A stretch of 64,000 nt of DNA from Primorskyibacter sedentarius (lineage in GTDB: Bacteria > Pseudomonadota > Alphaproteobacteria > Rhodobacterales > Rhodobacteraceae): the NCBI RefSeq assembly GCF_004342065.1, contig NZ_SLZU01000002.1:1-64000 (forward strand), in the 5' to 3' direction. Numbering within the stretch: position 1 is the stretch's first letter; each line of letters starts with the position of its first letter. Made by a program: the position numbers and the translations under genes. The notes beneath the pieces were generated by a model. That model searched no databases, had not been told where the DNA came from, and worked only from the letters and a program-made list of their open reading frames with translations. Of this stretch, positions 1 to 11,586 are shown piece after piece.

Positions 1-460
1 CCGCCCCGTCCGGCGTCCCGTTAGCGCCTCAGCGCCGCCGGTGAAGGGGGTTCTACGGTTAGTTGACGATGCCCGCAAGCAGTTTTTTGAAGAAACCGCA
101 TCTTTTTTCGGATTGTCTGTTTTTCTGTTTATTTACAGGTAGTTGCTCGACAACATTTTCCGCAGACGCTCGGATTTCCGCTGTTAATGCGTTCACGACG
201 GGGCTTTCACCAGGGCGGAATCGCTGCAATGCGGCACAAAGCGAAACAAGATGTTGGGTTACCCACAGACTTACCCCCAAGACGCCGCGACTCGACCTTG
301 AAAATTGCTGCGACTCGCCCCGGCGATTCACGCATTGCAGCAGACTCGGGGGCCCATCAGGGCCGAAAATGGGGGGCGAAAAGGAAGATTTTTTGGGTGA
401 AGGTGCGTTTTCGATGAAATCAGAGCTTCTCAGAGCGCCCATTCCATCGCCTGACGCCCC
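1..460. other. Intergenic region with no supported gene
   Basis: No recognisable gene lies left of msrQ. Open frames of 161 codons (plus) and 127 codons (minus) overlap here, but neither resembles a known family and neither has a convincing ribosome binding site. At about 250-282 there is an ACAAGATGTTG-like element followed by TTACCCACA and TTACCCCCA. These look like degenerate DnaA boxes (consensus TTATCCACA) and could belong to a promoter of a gene beyond the left edge. That reading is a guess. Confidence 0.4.
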
Positions 461-1066
461 TCAGGCCGCCGCTTTTCTAAGCGGAATGCGAACTCTGAGC
501 GCGAGAAGAGCCAGTATCGTCGCCAGATACATCAATGGCTCGATCTGAAACCCCTTTACGAGCATCACATAATGGAGCGCGCCCAACAGGACTGCGCCAT
601 ATGTAAGCTTGTGCAGCTTGCGCCAAGTTGGTCCCAGTTTGCGCACCGACCAGTTGTTGGACGTCAGGGCGAGCGGGACAAGCAGCAAGAAGCCCACCAT
701 CCCAACAGTAATATAGGGGCGCTTCAGAATGTCGGCCCAGATCTGACCAAGAAGCTGCACATCAAGCACCAACCAGACCAGAAGATGTGCCACGACATAG
801 AAGAAGGCCACGAGGCCCAGCATGCGGCGGAACTTCAGAAGATTGACGCCCAGTTGGCGGCGAAGTGGCGTCACCGCCAGGCCCGCGACAAGAAACTGAA
901 GCGCAAGCTCGCCCAGCTTGTGTTCGAGCGCCTTGATCGGCTCCACGCCCAGCCCCCCGGTCAGGCCCAGATAGAAGAACCAGACCCCCGGCAGAACGGC
1001 GAGCGCATATACAGGTGCGGTGGGCACGCTACGCGCCGCTGCGTTGAACCGATCAACCAGTGTCAT
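461..1066 (-). CDS. msrQ: Protein-methionine-sulfoxide reductase heme-binding subunit MsrQ
   Basis: This 201-residue integral membrane protein has about six hydrophobic helices and belongs to the ferric-reductase-like transmembrane (YedZ) family. MsrQ carries heme b and passes electrons from the quinone pool or flavin to periplasmic MsrP, which reduces methionine sulfoxide in envelope proteins. Candidate heme-ligand histidines are visible in the VVAHLLVWLV and LGALHYVML segments. The start chosen is the ATG at 1066, because the upstream extension runs into the end of msrP and lacks family character. It follows msrP by about 10 bases on the same strand, the usual msrPQ operon. Function is inferred from family and neighbour. 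Confidence 0.93.
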   Translation of the reverse strand: MTLVDRFNAAARSVPTAPVYALAVLPGVWFFYLGLTGGLGVEPIKALEHKLGELALQFLVAGLAVTPLRRQLGVNLLKFRRMLGLVAFFYVVAHLLVWLVLDVQLLGQIWADILKRPYITVGMVGFLLLVPLALTSNNWSVRKLGPTWRKLHKLTYGAVLLGALHYVMLVKGFQIEPLMYLATILALLALRVRIPLRKAAA

Positions 1067-1076
1067 ACGATATGCC

Positions 1077-1985
1077 TCAGAAGTTCGCCTTGAGGTCCAT
1101 GCCCTCATAAAGCGCGGCCACCTCTGTTTCGTACCCGTTGAACATCAACGTTGGCTGCCGCTTGGCAAACAGCCCGCCACCGATGGGGCGTTCGGACGCC
1201 TGCGTCCATCGAGGGTGATCCACAGTCGGGTTCACGTTCGAATAGAAACCGTATTCGCTTGCATTGGCCTTGTTCCAGCTGGTGGGCGGTTCATCGTCTG
1301 TCACGGTGATCCGCACCACGGACTTGATCGATTTGAATCCGTATTTCCACGGCACGACAAGGCGCAGCGGAGCACCGTTCTGTATCGGGATGTCACGGCC
1401 GTAGATACCCGTCGCCATTATAGTGAGCGGATGCAGTGCCTCGTCCAGCCGCAATCCTTCGACATAGGGCCAGTCAAGCACCGGGTAGCGGGCGCCCGGC
1501 ATCTCTTCGGGCCGGTGCAGGGTTTCGAAGGCCACGTATTTCCCGCCCTCCTGAACGCCGGCCAGCGCCAGAAGGTCTGCAAGTTCGAAACCATTCCACG
1601 GCACGACCATCGACCACGCCTCGACACAGCGGAAACGGTAGATGCGTTCCTCAACCGTCATTTGTGACATGATCTCGTCGAACGCATAGTCGCCGGGACG
1701 ATCAACAAGACCGTCGATCTTGACGGTCCAGGGCGCAATGGTCAGCTGGTCGGCGTATTTGGCGGGGTCTTCCTTGCCGGTGCCGAACTCATAATAGTTG
1801 TTGTACTGGGTGATCTCTTCCCACGTGTTGGGCGTGAGGTCCCCGGCCTCTTGCGCCATAGCGGGCGAGATCATGGTCCCAAGTCCAAGGCCAGCCGCCC
1901 CGGCGATGATCTGGCGCCGGTTCAGAAACGCCGCTTCGGGCGTCACGTCAGCATGTGTCAGTTTGTTTATCCAGCGTCCGGCCAT
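1077..1985 (-). CDS. msrP: Protein-methionine-sulfoxide reductase catalytic subunit MsrP
   Basis: This 302-residue periplasmic molybdopterin enzyme (YedY family) reduces both stereoisomers of methionine sulfoxide in proteins, with electrons from MsrQ. The N-terminus carries a twin-arginine signal (NRRQIIAGAAGLGLG, about residues 22-36) ending in an Ala-rich cleavage region (SPAMAQ), so it is exported folded by Tat. The molybdenum-ligand cysteine is seen in YRFRCVEAWSMVVPW. The sulfite-oxidase-like core fills the rest, and length and order match the family. It lies 66 bases after the FMN glutamate-synthase-like gene and directly before msrQ. Confidence 0.95.
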   Translation of the reverse strand: MAGRWINKLTHADVTPEAAFLNRRQIIAGAAGLGLGTMISPAMAQEAGDLTPNTWEEITQYNNYYEFGTGKEDPAKYADQLTIAPWTVKIDGLVDRPGDYAFDEIMSQMTVEERIYRFRCVEAWSMVVPWNGFELADLLALAGVQEGGKYVAFETLHRPEEMPGARYPVLDWPYVEGLRLDEALHPLTIMATGIYGRDIPIQNGAPLRLVVPWKYGFKSIKSVVRITVTDDEPPTSWNKANASEYGFYSNVNPTVDHPRWTQASERPIGGGLFAKRQPTLMFNGYETEVAALYEGMDLKANF

Positions 1986-2051
1986 CGAGTTCTCCTAAAG
2001 ATCTTCAAGACGGTGTAGTCGAAATGGTCCGTCTCTCAAAACAACATCGTT

Positions 2052-3545
2052 TCACGAAGGCGTGCCGGCATTGTAACTTGGGGTCAGCGTGTTCATCGCC
2101 ACGGATCGCCCATCCGCTTGGACCAGACGAACATGGCGGCGGCGCATCAGGCGCGGCTCGGCCACGCCGACCGAATGGGCAATCGTCTCGACCTCGTGGA
2201 TGACAGAGCGCGCGTAATGCGCGACCCGGTGTTCTTTCTCCTCGACCACCAGACCCTTTTGCAGACCGGCATCATGCGTGGTGATCCCTGTCGGACAGGT
2301 GTTCCGGTCACAGCGCATGGCCTGAATGCACCCCAAAGAGAACATGAAGCCGCGCGCGGAAGTCACGAAATCCGCGCCCGCACACAGCGCCCAGGCCACG
2401 TCACCGGGATTGACCAGCTTGCCACTGGCCACCATGCGGATACGTTCCTTCAGATGGTGACGGTCGCGCAGATCGACCATTTTCACCAGTGCTTCCCGCA
2501 GAGGCATACCAACCAGATCCATCAACGGCATGGGCGCCGCACCCGTCCCGCCTTCGCCCCCGTCAATGGTGATGAAATCCGGCGCGCTTTCCGGGCCACG
2601 CTGGTTGATTAATTCGAACAGCTCCACGAACGGATCCGATGAGCCGATGCAGGTCTTGAAGCCCACCGGCTTGCCCGTAACTTCGCGAATGTGGCCGATC
2701 AGGTCCAGTAGCTGTCCGAAATCCTGTACTTCGCGGTGCCGGTTGGGCGAGATGCTGTCCTCTCCGGGGTGAATCCCGCGGATCTTGGCAATCTCAGGGG
2801 AGATCTTGCTGCCGGGCAGGATGCCGCCCTTGCCGGGCTTGGCGCCCTGACTCATCTTCAGCTCGAACATGCGGACATTTTCATGTGCTGCAATCTCTCG
2901 CAGCTTGTCGTCGTCCAGATTGCCCGTGGCGTCCCGCACGCCATATTTCGCCGTGCCGATCTGAAAGACGATGTCGCACCCGCCCTCCAGATGAAACGGC
3001 GAAAGCCCGCCCTCGCCGGTGTTCATCCAGATCCCGGCATGGGCCGCCCCGCGTGACAGTGCCCGAACCGCAGGCTTTGAAATCGCGCCATAGCTCATCC
3101 CCGAGATATTGAAGATCGACTTGGCGCTATACGGCTGCCGGCAATGCGGCCCGATCACCATCGGCATGGTGGCTGCGAACTGGTCATCCAGCGGAGGGAA
3201 GGCGGACGGCATGAAGATGGTCGTGCCCGGCACGTTCAGGCTGCGGGTCGATCCAAAGGCCACCATGTTGCTTTTACCGACTGCCGCACGCTCCACCCAA
3301 TTTCGCTGCGCGCGGTTGAACGGCATTTCCTCGCGGTCCATCGCAAAGAAATACTGACGGAAGAACTCGCCAAGCTCCGTAAAGAGGTGCCGGAACCGTC
3401 CGATCACCGGATAGTTTCGGCGAATGGCGTCGCCTTTCTGTGACCGGTCGATCACGAAGAAAACCACCACCACGAGCCCCATCAGTCCGAGCAGCCCGAT
3501 AAAGGCCACGGCGAGCAGTTCCAACGTCGTCATTGTGAAGCTCAT
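2052..3545 (-). CDS. FMN-binding glutamate synthase family protein
   Basis: This 497-residue protein has one N-terminal transmembrane segment (about residues 5-30) followed by a GltB-type FMN-binding TIM barrel. Visible family marks are the ISGMSYGAISKPAVRALS stretch, the flavin-binding EGGTGAAP segment, and a cysteine cluster CIQAMRCDRNTCPTG like the 3Fe-4S site of glutamate synthase. It lacks the glutaminase domain, so it is not a complete GltB. Stand-alone homologues are common in proteobacteria, and their substrate is not settled. The start at 3545 has a GGGAGAG ribosome binding site. It precedes msrPQ on the same strand. Confidence 0.88.
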   Translation of the reverse strand: MSFTMTTLELLAVAFIGLLGLMGLVVVVFFVIDRSQKGDAIRRNYPVIGRFRHLFTELGEFFRQYFFAMDREEMPFNRAQRNWVERAAVGKSNMVAFGSTRSLNVPGTTIFMPSAFPPLDDQFAATMPMVIGPHCRQPYSAKSIFNISGMSYGAISKPAVRALSRGAAHAGIWMNTGEGGLSPFHLEGGCDIVFQIGTAKYGVRDATGNLDDDKLREIAAHENVRMFELKMSQGAKPGKGGILPGSKISPEIAKIRGIHPGEDSISPNRHREVQDFGQLLDLIGHIREVTGKPVGFKTCIGSSDPFVELFELINQRGPESAPDFITIDGGEGGTGAAPMPLMDLVGMPLREALVKMVDLRDRHHLKERIRMVASGKLVNPGDVAWALCAGADFVTSARGFMFSLGCIQAMRCDRNTCPTGITTHDAGLQKGLVVEEKEHRVAHYARSVIHEVETIAHSVGVAEPRLMRRRHVRLVQADGRSVAMNTLTPSYNAGTPS

Positions 3546-3656
3546 AGAACTCTCCCAGCTTGATCCTCGTCAAGGCGTCCTCGACAGTTGCTGTCAGACT
3601 GGACAAATACCACCCTGCGGGCAAGCCTGCCCGTCATGATAGATGGAGGAGACACC

Positions 3657-4103
3657 ATGACCCCCAAGCTGATCCCGTTCACCGCCGCCGTGATGACCGC
3701 AGGCATGGCGCTTGCGGACGACCCGGTCACCTACACTGTCGAACAAAGCTTCGAGGATGTCAGCTTTGGCTTGGAAAGCGCCATTCTGGATGCGGGCCTC
3801 GTGATTGATTCTGTCAGCCATGTCGGCGACATGCTGGAACGAACCCGCGCCGATGTCGGCTCAGATACAACGCTTTATGCGCATGCAGACGTGATGTCCT
3901 TCTGCTCGGCCACCCTGTCACGCAAGGTGATGGAGGCTGACCCGATGAACATCCAGTTCTGCCCCTACGGGATCTTCGTGATGCAAAGCCCCGACAGCCC
4001 GACGCAGACGACCATCGGCTATCGCAGCTTTCCTGATGGCCCGATGAAAGAGGTCGAAGCCCTTCTGGATCAGCTTGCGCGAACCGCTGTCGGTATGGAT
4101 TAA
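3657..4103 (+). CDS. DUF302 domain-containing periplasmic protein
   Basis: This 148-residue protein has a probable cleavable signal (PFTAAVMTAGMALADD, residues about 5-20) followed by a DUF302 domain. The FEDVSFGLESAILDAGLVI stretch and the CPYGIFVMQ segment late in the domain fit the family, whose biochemical role is unknown. The start chosen is the ATG at 3657 because AGATGGAGGAG lies just upstream. It is transcribed away from the glutamate-synthase-like gene and sits about 195 bases before two fasciclin-domain genes. Confidence 0.8.
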   Translation: MTPKLIPFTAAVMTAGMALADDPVTYTVEQSFEDVSFGLESAILDAGLVIDSVSHVGDMLERTRADVGSDTTLYAHADVMSFCSATLSRKVMEADPMNIQFCPYGIFVMQSPDSPTQTTIGYRSFPDGPMKEVEALLDQLARTAVGMD

Positions 4104-4297
4104 AGTCACGGGGCGCGCACGTCCCGACACAAAGATGTGATTGGAAACAAACGGCGGCGCGGGCTTAGTGCCGCCCCGCCTGATGTCAAACCTGCCCGGC
4201 AAGAATCCCCGGTGAACTGACCGCCTCCACGGCCCGTAACCAACTCGATGCCAGTGACGGCATTGTCTTGAACCACAGTTCACCTGGAGGAATTTCG

Positions 4298-4777
4298 ATG
4301 TTTCGCAGAACTTGCCTGAGCCTGACCGCAGCCGCCCTGATCGCAGCCCCGGTTTTCGCCGGAGGCCATTCCAAGGATATCGTCGACACAGCTGTCGAGG
4401 CCGGCAGCTTTACGACACTCGTCGCCGCCGTAGAGGCCGCGGGTCTTGTCGATACCCTGAAAGGCGACGGTCCCTTCACGGTCTTCGCACCGACCGATGA
4501 CGCCTTCGCCGCACTGCCCGAAGGCACTGTTGAAACCTTGCTTCTGCCCGAAAACAAGGACCAGCTGACCGAGATCCTGACCTATCATGTCGTGCCGGGC
4601 AAAGTGATGTCGGGCGATCTGTCTGACAACATGATGGCGGCCTCGGTTCAGGGCGACAATGTCACCATCAAGACCGAAGGCGGCGTGATGGTGAATGACG
4701 CCAACGTCGTGACGCCGGACATTGAAGCCTCCAACGGCGTCATCCACGTGATCGACAAGGTCATCATGCCCAAGTAA
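4298..4777 (+). CDS. Fasciclin (FAS1) domain secreted protein
   Basis: This 159-residue protein has an N-terminal Sec signal ([17 protein letters not shown]) and one FAS1 domain. Both FAS1 motifs are clear: the H1 region [19 protein letters not shown] and the H2-like [13 protein letters not shown], with the terminal [17 protein letters not shown]1 domains mediate adhesion or extracellular binding in many bacteria, but the ligand here is unknown. The start at 4298 follows a strong CCTGGAGG site. The next gene is a paralogue, suggesting tandem duplication followed by a change from soluble protein to lipoprotein. Confidence 0.9.
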   Translation: MFRRTCLSLTAAALIAAPVFAGGHSKDIVDTAVEAGSFTTLVAAVEAAGLVDTLKGDGPFTVFAPTDDAFAALPEGTVETLLLPENKDQLTEILTYHVVPGKVMSGDLSDNMMAASVQGDNVTIKTEGGVMVNDANVVTPDIEASNGVIHVIDKVIMPK

Positions 4778-4796
4778 GCGCGCCTGTCGCGTCAAA

Positions 4797-4820
4797 CGGC
4801 GCCTCAGAGATGGGGCGCCG
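4797..4820 (+). terminator. Hairpin between the two fasciclin genes
   Basis: CGGCGCC at 4797-4803 pairs with GGCGCCG at 4814-4820 around a 10-base loop. No U-tract follows, so it may be a partial terminator or an RNA-stability element between the two paralogues. Confidence 0.35.
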
Positions 4821-4848
4821 CACCTACATTCTATTGGAGGAAACATTC

Positions 4849-5343
4849 ATGAAACGTCGTACTTTCTTTGGCCTTGCCAGTGCTGCAGGCCTCTCGCTTG
4901 CCGTGTCCGCCTGCGCGCCCATGGGGGGCGGACAGCCTGATATTGTTGATATTGCGGCCTCGAACGAACAATTCGCGACGCTGGTCGCCGCAGTCACCGC
5001 TGCCGATCTTGTTGATACATTGAAGGGGCCGGGGCCGTTTACGGTCTTCGCGCCGACCAATGCCGCATTCGAAAAGCTGCCCGCAGGCACGGTCGAGTCG
5101 CTGTTGATGCCGGAAAACAAAGATATGCTGGTCAGTGTACTGACCTACCACGTGGTGCCCGGCGCCGTGACATCCGACCAGTTGGCCGGAACGCGCACCA
5201 GTGTGGCGACCGTGCAGGGCCAAGACGTGCATATTGACGGACGGCATGGGGTCAAGGTCAACAACGCCCGCGTCACCCAGGCAGATATCATGGCCTCGAA
5301 TGGTGTGATCCATCGGGTAGATACAGTGCTTTTGCCGAAATAA
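4849..5343 (+). CDS. Fasciclin (FAS1) domain lipoprotein
   Basis: This 164-residue FAS1 protein is a paralogue of the gene upstream. It differs at the N-terminus, where a lipobox (LAVSAC, cysteine near residue 21) predicts lipid anchoring. The FAS1 core is complete, with [19 protein letters not shown], the [13 protein letters not shown] segment and the closing [14 protein letters not shown]. The start at 4849 is preceded by TTGGAGGAA. The gene ends just before a bidirectional hairpin shared with clpB. A surface or periplasmic binding role is inferred from the family only. Confidence 0.9.
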   Translation: MKRRTFFGLASAAGLSLAVSACAPMGGGQPDIVDIAASNEQFATLVAAVTAADLVDTLKGPGPFTVFAPTNAAFEKLPAGTVESLLMPENKDMLVSVLTYHVVPGAVTSDQLAGTRTSVATVQGQDVHIDGRHGVKVNNARVTQADIMASNGVIHRVDTVLLPK

Positions 5344-5349
5344 AGAAAA

Positions 5350-5370
5350 CGCGCCGGTCCACCCGGCGCG
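5350..5370. terminator. Bidirectional hairpin between the fasciclin lipoprotein gene and clpB
   Basis: CGCGCCGG (5350-5357) and CCGGCGCG (5363-5370) form an 8-bp GC stem with a 5-base loop between two convergent genes. A-rich sequence on the left and T-rich on the right allow it to end transcription both ways. Confidence 0.65.
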
Positions 5371-5383
5371 CTTTCAACTTGTT

Positions 5384-8002
<2,619 letters not shown>

Positions 8003-8374
8003 CGTGTCTCTCCTTTGTTAAGCGCCCAACTCGACCATGCCTGCAATGCAGCACACGACTTTTCGGGCCTTCGGGAATAAGGTGGAGACGTTCCCGCTCT
8101 GTTTCAAGTACTTCACGACGAAACATCTCCGGTCCTGAATGCAAAGCCCGCCTGTCACCCATTGTGACGTTCAGGCGCCTGCCGTCATGCCTGCCTGCCC
8201 CCGGCCCAACCCCAAACTAGCGGCTGGCCCAACGCAGTCCTTGATACGGGTCAAATTCGGCCACGTCCTCGCGGCGTTTGCCCGCGTTCTTGCCACGACG
8301 ACGTGCAAGTTTCCTTGACCTCGGCTCTGGCCTGCCGGAAAAGGACCCGAATTCAGCAAATGAAAGGTTACCCC
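8003..8374. other. clpB-pyrF divergent intergenic region
   Basis: About 370 bases separate the divergent clpB and pyrF starts and hold both promoters. A perfect heat-shock-like -35 (CTTGAAA on the minus strand, 8102-8108) faces clpB, but the best -10 candidate is about five bases too far away. No gene or RNA is recognised here. Confidence 0.5.
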
Positions 8375-9064
8375 ATGTCCGATGACCGCCTCATCGTCGC
8401 CCTTGACGTGCCAAACGCCGTGCAGGGGCTGGAGCTGGCAAAAACGCTGGGGGATACCGTCTCCTTTTACAAGATCGGGCTTGGCATGCTGACAGGCGGC
8501 GGGCTGGCGCTGGCCAACGAGCTGAAACAGGAGCAGGGCAAGCGCATATTCCTCGACATGAAGCTGTTTGACATCGGCGCCACGGTCGAGGCGGCTGTGC
8601 GCGGTCTGGCACAGTTCGATCTGGATTTCCTGACCGTGCATGGTGATCCGCACGTGGTCCGCGCGGCGCGCGAAGGCGCGGCGGGCAGCGACATGAAGAT
8701 CCTTGCCGTCACGATTCTGACGTCGCTTGACCGCGCTGATCTTGACGCCTGCATGATCCGGGACGGCGCGTTGCCCGACCTCGTGGCAGAGCGCGCCGCA
8801 CGCGCCCTTGAGGCCGGGGCCGATGGCGTTATCGCCAGCCCGCACGAGGCCGCCCTGATCCGCGCCCTGCCCGAGGCAACGGACCGCCTGATCGTCACGC
8901 CCGGCGTGCGCCCGACCGGGTCCGACAAGGGAGATCAGAAGCGGATCGCCACGCCACGCAGCGCCGTCGACGCGGGCGCGGATCACATCGTTGTCGGACG
9001 CCCCGTCTGGCAGGCGAAAAGCCCTGCCGATGCCGCGCGATCCATCGTGGACGAGCTTCGCTGA
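8375..9064 (+). CDS. pyrF: Orotidine-5'-phosphate decarboxylase
   Basis: This 229-residue enzyme converts OMP to UMP, the last step of de novo pyrimidine synthesis. The catalytic lysine-aspartate signature is visible in FLDMKLFDIGATV (about residues 60-72). The phosphate-binding C-terminal part shows VTPGVRPTG and DHIVVGRPVWQAKSPADAA. Size matches the short bacterial PyrF. The start at 8375 follows GAAAGG, and an in-frame ATG at 8360 is a less likely alternative. A conserved-looking small gene follows about 80 bases downstream. Confidence 0.97.
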   Translation: MSDDRLIVALDVPNAVQGLELAKTLGDTVSFYKIGLGMLTGGGLALANELKQEQGKRIFLDMKLFDIGATVEAAVRGLAQFDLDFLTVHGDPHVVRAAREGAAGSDMKILAVTILTSLDRADLDACMIRDGALPDLVAERAARALEAGADGVIASPHEAALIRALPEATDRLIVTPGVRPTGSDKGDQKRIATPRSAVDAGADHIVVGRPVWQAKSPADAARSIVDELR

Positions 9065-9147
9065 CGGGCACTTTACGGGCGCAGGGGGAACAAAACGCGG
9101 CAAAACGGCGTTAACGCATCATAATTCAGGCTCAGGAGTCCGGAACG

Positions 9148-9441
9148 ATGCAAAATCCCCTCGCCCAGATCAGTGACGTCACATACAACGCGGCCAGCCA
9201 ATGTTTCGAGGCGCTCGTCACCCTGCATGTCGGCAAGACGCTCGTTCACGTGGCCAGCGCGTTTCACGCGCCGATGAACACATCCTACCGGATAATCACC
9301 GGCGGTCTGACCCGCGTGGCGCTCAGGGATCTGGTTCGTGGCAATGCGATGCTGTCCCGGCGCAGCGCACACGCCCACACCAGCAGTGTCACCCCGCAAC
9401 CGCGCTGGAAGACGCAGCTTTCGGGGCGGCGCGCCTCCTGA
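9148..9441 (+). CDS. Small protein of unknown function downstream of pyrF
   Basis: This 97-residue protein has no domain I recognise. The start is supported by AGGAG eight bases upstream. The first 70 residues look folded (mixed alternating hydrophobic pattern, GLTRVALRDLVRGNAML), while the tail is basic and rich in Ser, His and Arg (RRSAHAHTSSVTPQPRW). There is no signal peptide or membrane segment. Same-strand placement after pyrF suggests co-transcription but says little about function. Confidence 0.6.
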   Translation: MQNPLAQISDVTYNAASQCFEALVTLHVGKTLVHVASAFHAPMNTSYRIITGGLTRVALRDLVRGNAMLSRRSAHAHTSSVTPQPRWKTQLSGRRAS

Positions 9442-9444
9442 CCT

Positions 9445-9867
9445 TCAGGCGTCTTTCTGTGTTGCGAGGTAATGTGCCACCTGATCGCGGAAATGCGGGA
9501 TGGCATCGGAACGCGACAGATATTCCTCCGGCTCCATCAATCCCCAGCCCAGACCTTCATCGCCAAAGGTGATCTGCGCCTCGGCGCCCTCTGGCAAACG
9601 CGCGACAAAGAACCATGTCCGCCCACTCGGCCGTTCCAGCATATTCCGCCACACGATGTCCCCGGAATCGAGGGTCAGACCGACCTCCTCGCTGGTTTCG
9701 CGAAGCGCGCAGACTTCCGGGCTTTCGTCTTGCTCGCGTCCGCCACCCGGAAAATCAAGGAACCCCGGCCAGGGGATGCCCTTGGTGTAATCCCTTCGAA
9801 TGACGAGCAATCGCTCCCCGATGAACGGGATCAGCTTTGCCCCGATGAAATTGGTGTCGTCCGGCAT
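9445..9867 (-). CDS. NUDIX hydrolase
   Basis: This 140-residue protein contains a full Nudix box, G-x5-E-x7-REUxEExGU, seen as GGGREQDESPEVCALRETSEEVGL-type spacing at about residues 40-62. NUDIX enzymes hydrolyse nucleoside diphosphates linked to another group, such as oxidised dNTPs or ADP-ribose; the substrate here cannot be read. The start chosen is the ATG at 9867, since the upstream extension has no family similarity. It is divergent from dinB, which fits loosely with a nucleotide-damage theme but is not proof. Confidence 0.88.
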   Translation of the reverse strand: MPDDTNFIGAKLIPFIGERLLVIRRDYTKGIPWPGFLDFPGGGREQDESPEVCALRETSEEVGLTLDSGDIVWRNMLERPSGRTWFFVARLPEGAEAQITFGDEGLGWGLMEPEEYLSRSDAIPHFRDQVAHYLATQKDA

Positions 9868-9929
9868 GTCGCTTCTGTTACAAGGGGCCCCGACGACGCT
9901 GATAACAACTCTCACCCGGAATAGCGACC

Positions 9930-11183
9930 ATGCCCGCGCTTTGCCGCGATTGCCTGACAAGATTTGATGCAGGAAAGCGCTGCCCGGCCTGCCACAGCCG
10001 CCGCGTTGTGCAAAACGATGAACTTTTTGACCTTTCCATCGCGCATATGGACTGTGATGCCTTTTACGCAAGCGTCGAAAAGCGCGACAATCCCGAACTT
10101 GAAGGCAAGCCTGTCATCATCGGCGGTGGGCGGCGCGGCGTTGTGTCGACCGCCTGCTATATCGCGCGCATCAAGGGCGTGCGTTCAGCGATGCCGATGT
10201 TCCAGGCGCTGAAGCTTTGCCCGGAGGCGATTGTCGTCAAACCGCGCATGTCTGCCTATGTCGAGGCAAGCCGCGCGATACGGGCCATGATGGACGAACT
10301 GACGCCATCGATCGAACCCCTGTCGCTGGACGAAGCGTTTCTTGACCTGACCGGCACGGAACGCCTGCATGGCGCACCACCGGCGGTGATGCTGGCGCGG
10401 CTGGTGCGCAGGATGCGCAACGAGCTGGGGCTTACCGGTTCAATCGGCTTGTCGCATAACAAGTTTCTGGCAAAGGTCGCCTCGGACCTCGACAAACCGC
10501 ATGGGTTTTCTGTGATCGACAAAGCGGGGACAGAGGCGTTCCTGCGGCCACGTTCGGTGCGGATGATATGGGGGGTCGGCCAGGCCGCTCAGGGCGCACT
10601 TGAAAAGGCGGGGATACGGACCTTTGACGACTTGCTGCGATGGGAACGCCGTGACCTGCAGGCGCGATTCGGGTCCATGGGCGACAGGCTCTGGCATCTT
10701 GCACGTGGGGAGGACCGGCGCCGCGTATCGGCGCATACGCCGATGAAATCGATCTCGAACGAGACCACGTTCCACGAGGACACCTCGGACCCGGATATTC
10801 TGGACGGTCACCTTTGGCGGATGTCGCAAAAGGTCGCTGACCGGGCAAAGGCGAAAGAGCTCGCAGGGCGCACCGTGACGCTAAAGCTGAAACGGGCGGA
10901 TTTTTCGCTGATTTCCCGGCGCACCACATTGCGCGATGCCACGCAGATGGCCGACTCGATCTACCGGTCCGCGCGGGGCTTGTTTGACCAAGTGGGCAGC
11001 GTGGGGCCTTACCGGCTTATCGGCACGGGCATTTCTGACCTTGTTCCCGAAATCGATGCAGACCGCGCGCCCGATCTTTTGGACACCGGTGCCGCCAAGC
11101 GCGGACAGGCAGAGCGGGCGACGGACAAGATCCGCGCGCGGTTCGGCCCCGATGCCATTGTCAAGGGTCGTTCGCTGCGCTGA
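9930..11183 (+). CDS. dinB: DNA polymerase IV with N-terminal zinc-ribbon-like extension
   Basis: This 417-residue Y-family polymerase performs translesion and mutagenic synthesis. Catalytic carboxylates are visible in IAHMDCDAFYASVE and LSLDEAFLDLTG, and the little-finger region and a basic C-terminus follow. The polymerase core begins near residue 36. Before it sits a short extension with two Cys pairs (CRDC near 5-8 and CPAC near 18-21) that looks like a zinc ribbon and is absent from the E. coli enzyme. No canonical QLxLF clamp motif is obvious at the C-terminus. The start at 9930 keeps the zinc motif in frame. Confidence 0.95.
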   Translation: MPALCRDCLTRFDAGKRCPACHSRRVVQNDELFDLSIAHMDCDAFYASVEKRDNPELEGKPVIIGGGRRGVVSTACYIARIKGVRSAMPMFQALKLCPEAIVVKPRMSAYVEASRAIRAMMDELTPSIEPLSLDEAFLDLTGTERLHGAPPAVMLARLVRRMRNELGLTGSIGLSHNKFLAKVASDLDKPHGFSVIDKAGTEAFLRPRSVRMIWGVGQAAQGALEKAGIRTFDDLLRWERRDLQARFGSMGDRLWHLARGEDRRRVSAHTPMKSISNETTFHEDTSDPDILDGHLWRMSQKVADRAKAKELAGRTVTLKLKRADFSLISRRTTLRDATQMADSIYRSARGLFDQVGSVGPYRLIGTGISDLVPEIDADRAPDLLDTGAAKRGQAERATDKIRARFGPDAIVKGRSLR

Positions 11184-11186
11184 CGC

Positions 11187-11504
11187 CTACATCACCTCGT
11201 CTTCTTCGTCCGAAGCCGAAATTCCCAATGCTTCAAGCGCGCTCTCCAGATGATCCGAAAGATGGGGCGTGCCGATCAGGTAATCGGCCGTGGGCGTCGT
11301 CGCTTCCTGCTTCGCGGTTGCGATCGCCTCTTGCAGATCGTCCACCTCGAAGCTGCCGCGACCGATCCACATCAGGGCCACAAGCTCTGCCTGTTCATCT
11401 TCGTTCAGCGTATCGATGAACGCGCGCAATTCGCCTTCGGCGCGGTTCAACTCCCGCGACATGACAATGATCTGGGCAACCTTTCGCGTACTGATATCCA
11501 ACAT
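11187..11504 (-). CDS. DUF3775 domain-containing protein
   Basis: This 105-residue acidic protein starts MLDISTRKVAQIIVMSREL and carries the DUF3775 pattern (LNEDEQAELVALMWIGRG, then TADYLIGTPHLSDHL). It ends in an acidic tail. The family is found in alphaproteobacteria without known function; there is no signal or membrane helix. The start at 11504 is preferred because GAAGGAG lies eight bases upstream, while a further in-frame ATG would overlap that site. It is convergent with dinB, with 3 bases between stops. Confidence 0.82.
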   Translation of the reverse strand: MLDISTRKVAQIIVMSRELNRAEGELRAFIDTLNEDEQAELVALMWIGRGSFEVDDLQEAIATAKQEATTPTADYLIGTPHLSDHLESALEALGISASDEEDEVM

Positions 11505-11586
11505 GTGCGTCTCCTTCATTCCTGCACGTCACACAGGACATCGCATCCCTGAGGCGCAGCTGTCTTTGATCCTACGCAAGAAATGC

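Noticed and set aside
63-548. 161-codon plus-strand and 127-codon minus-strand frames at the left edge
   Set aside because: They overlap each other, the plus frame runs into msrQ, and neither resembles a protein family.
8079-8108. Heat-shock promoter for clpB
   Set aside because: CTTGAAA is a perfect -35, but the nearest CTTAT -10 is 23 bases from CTTG rather than about 18, so it was not annotated as a promoter.
8171-9103. 310-codon frame opposite pyrF
   Set aside because: Shadow of pyrF; no ribosome binding site or family.
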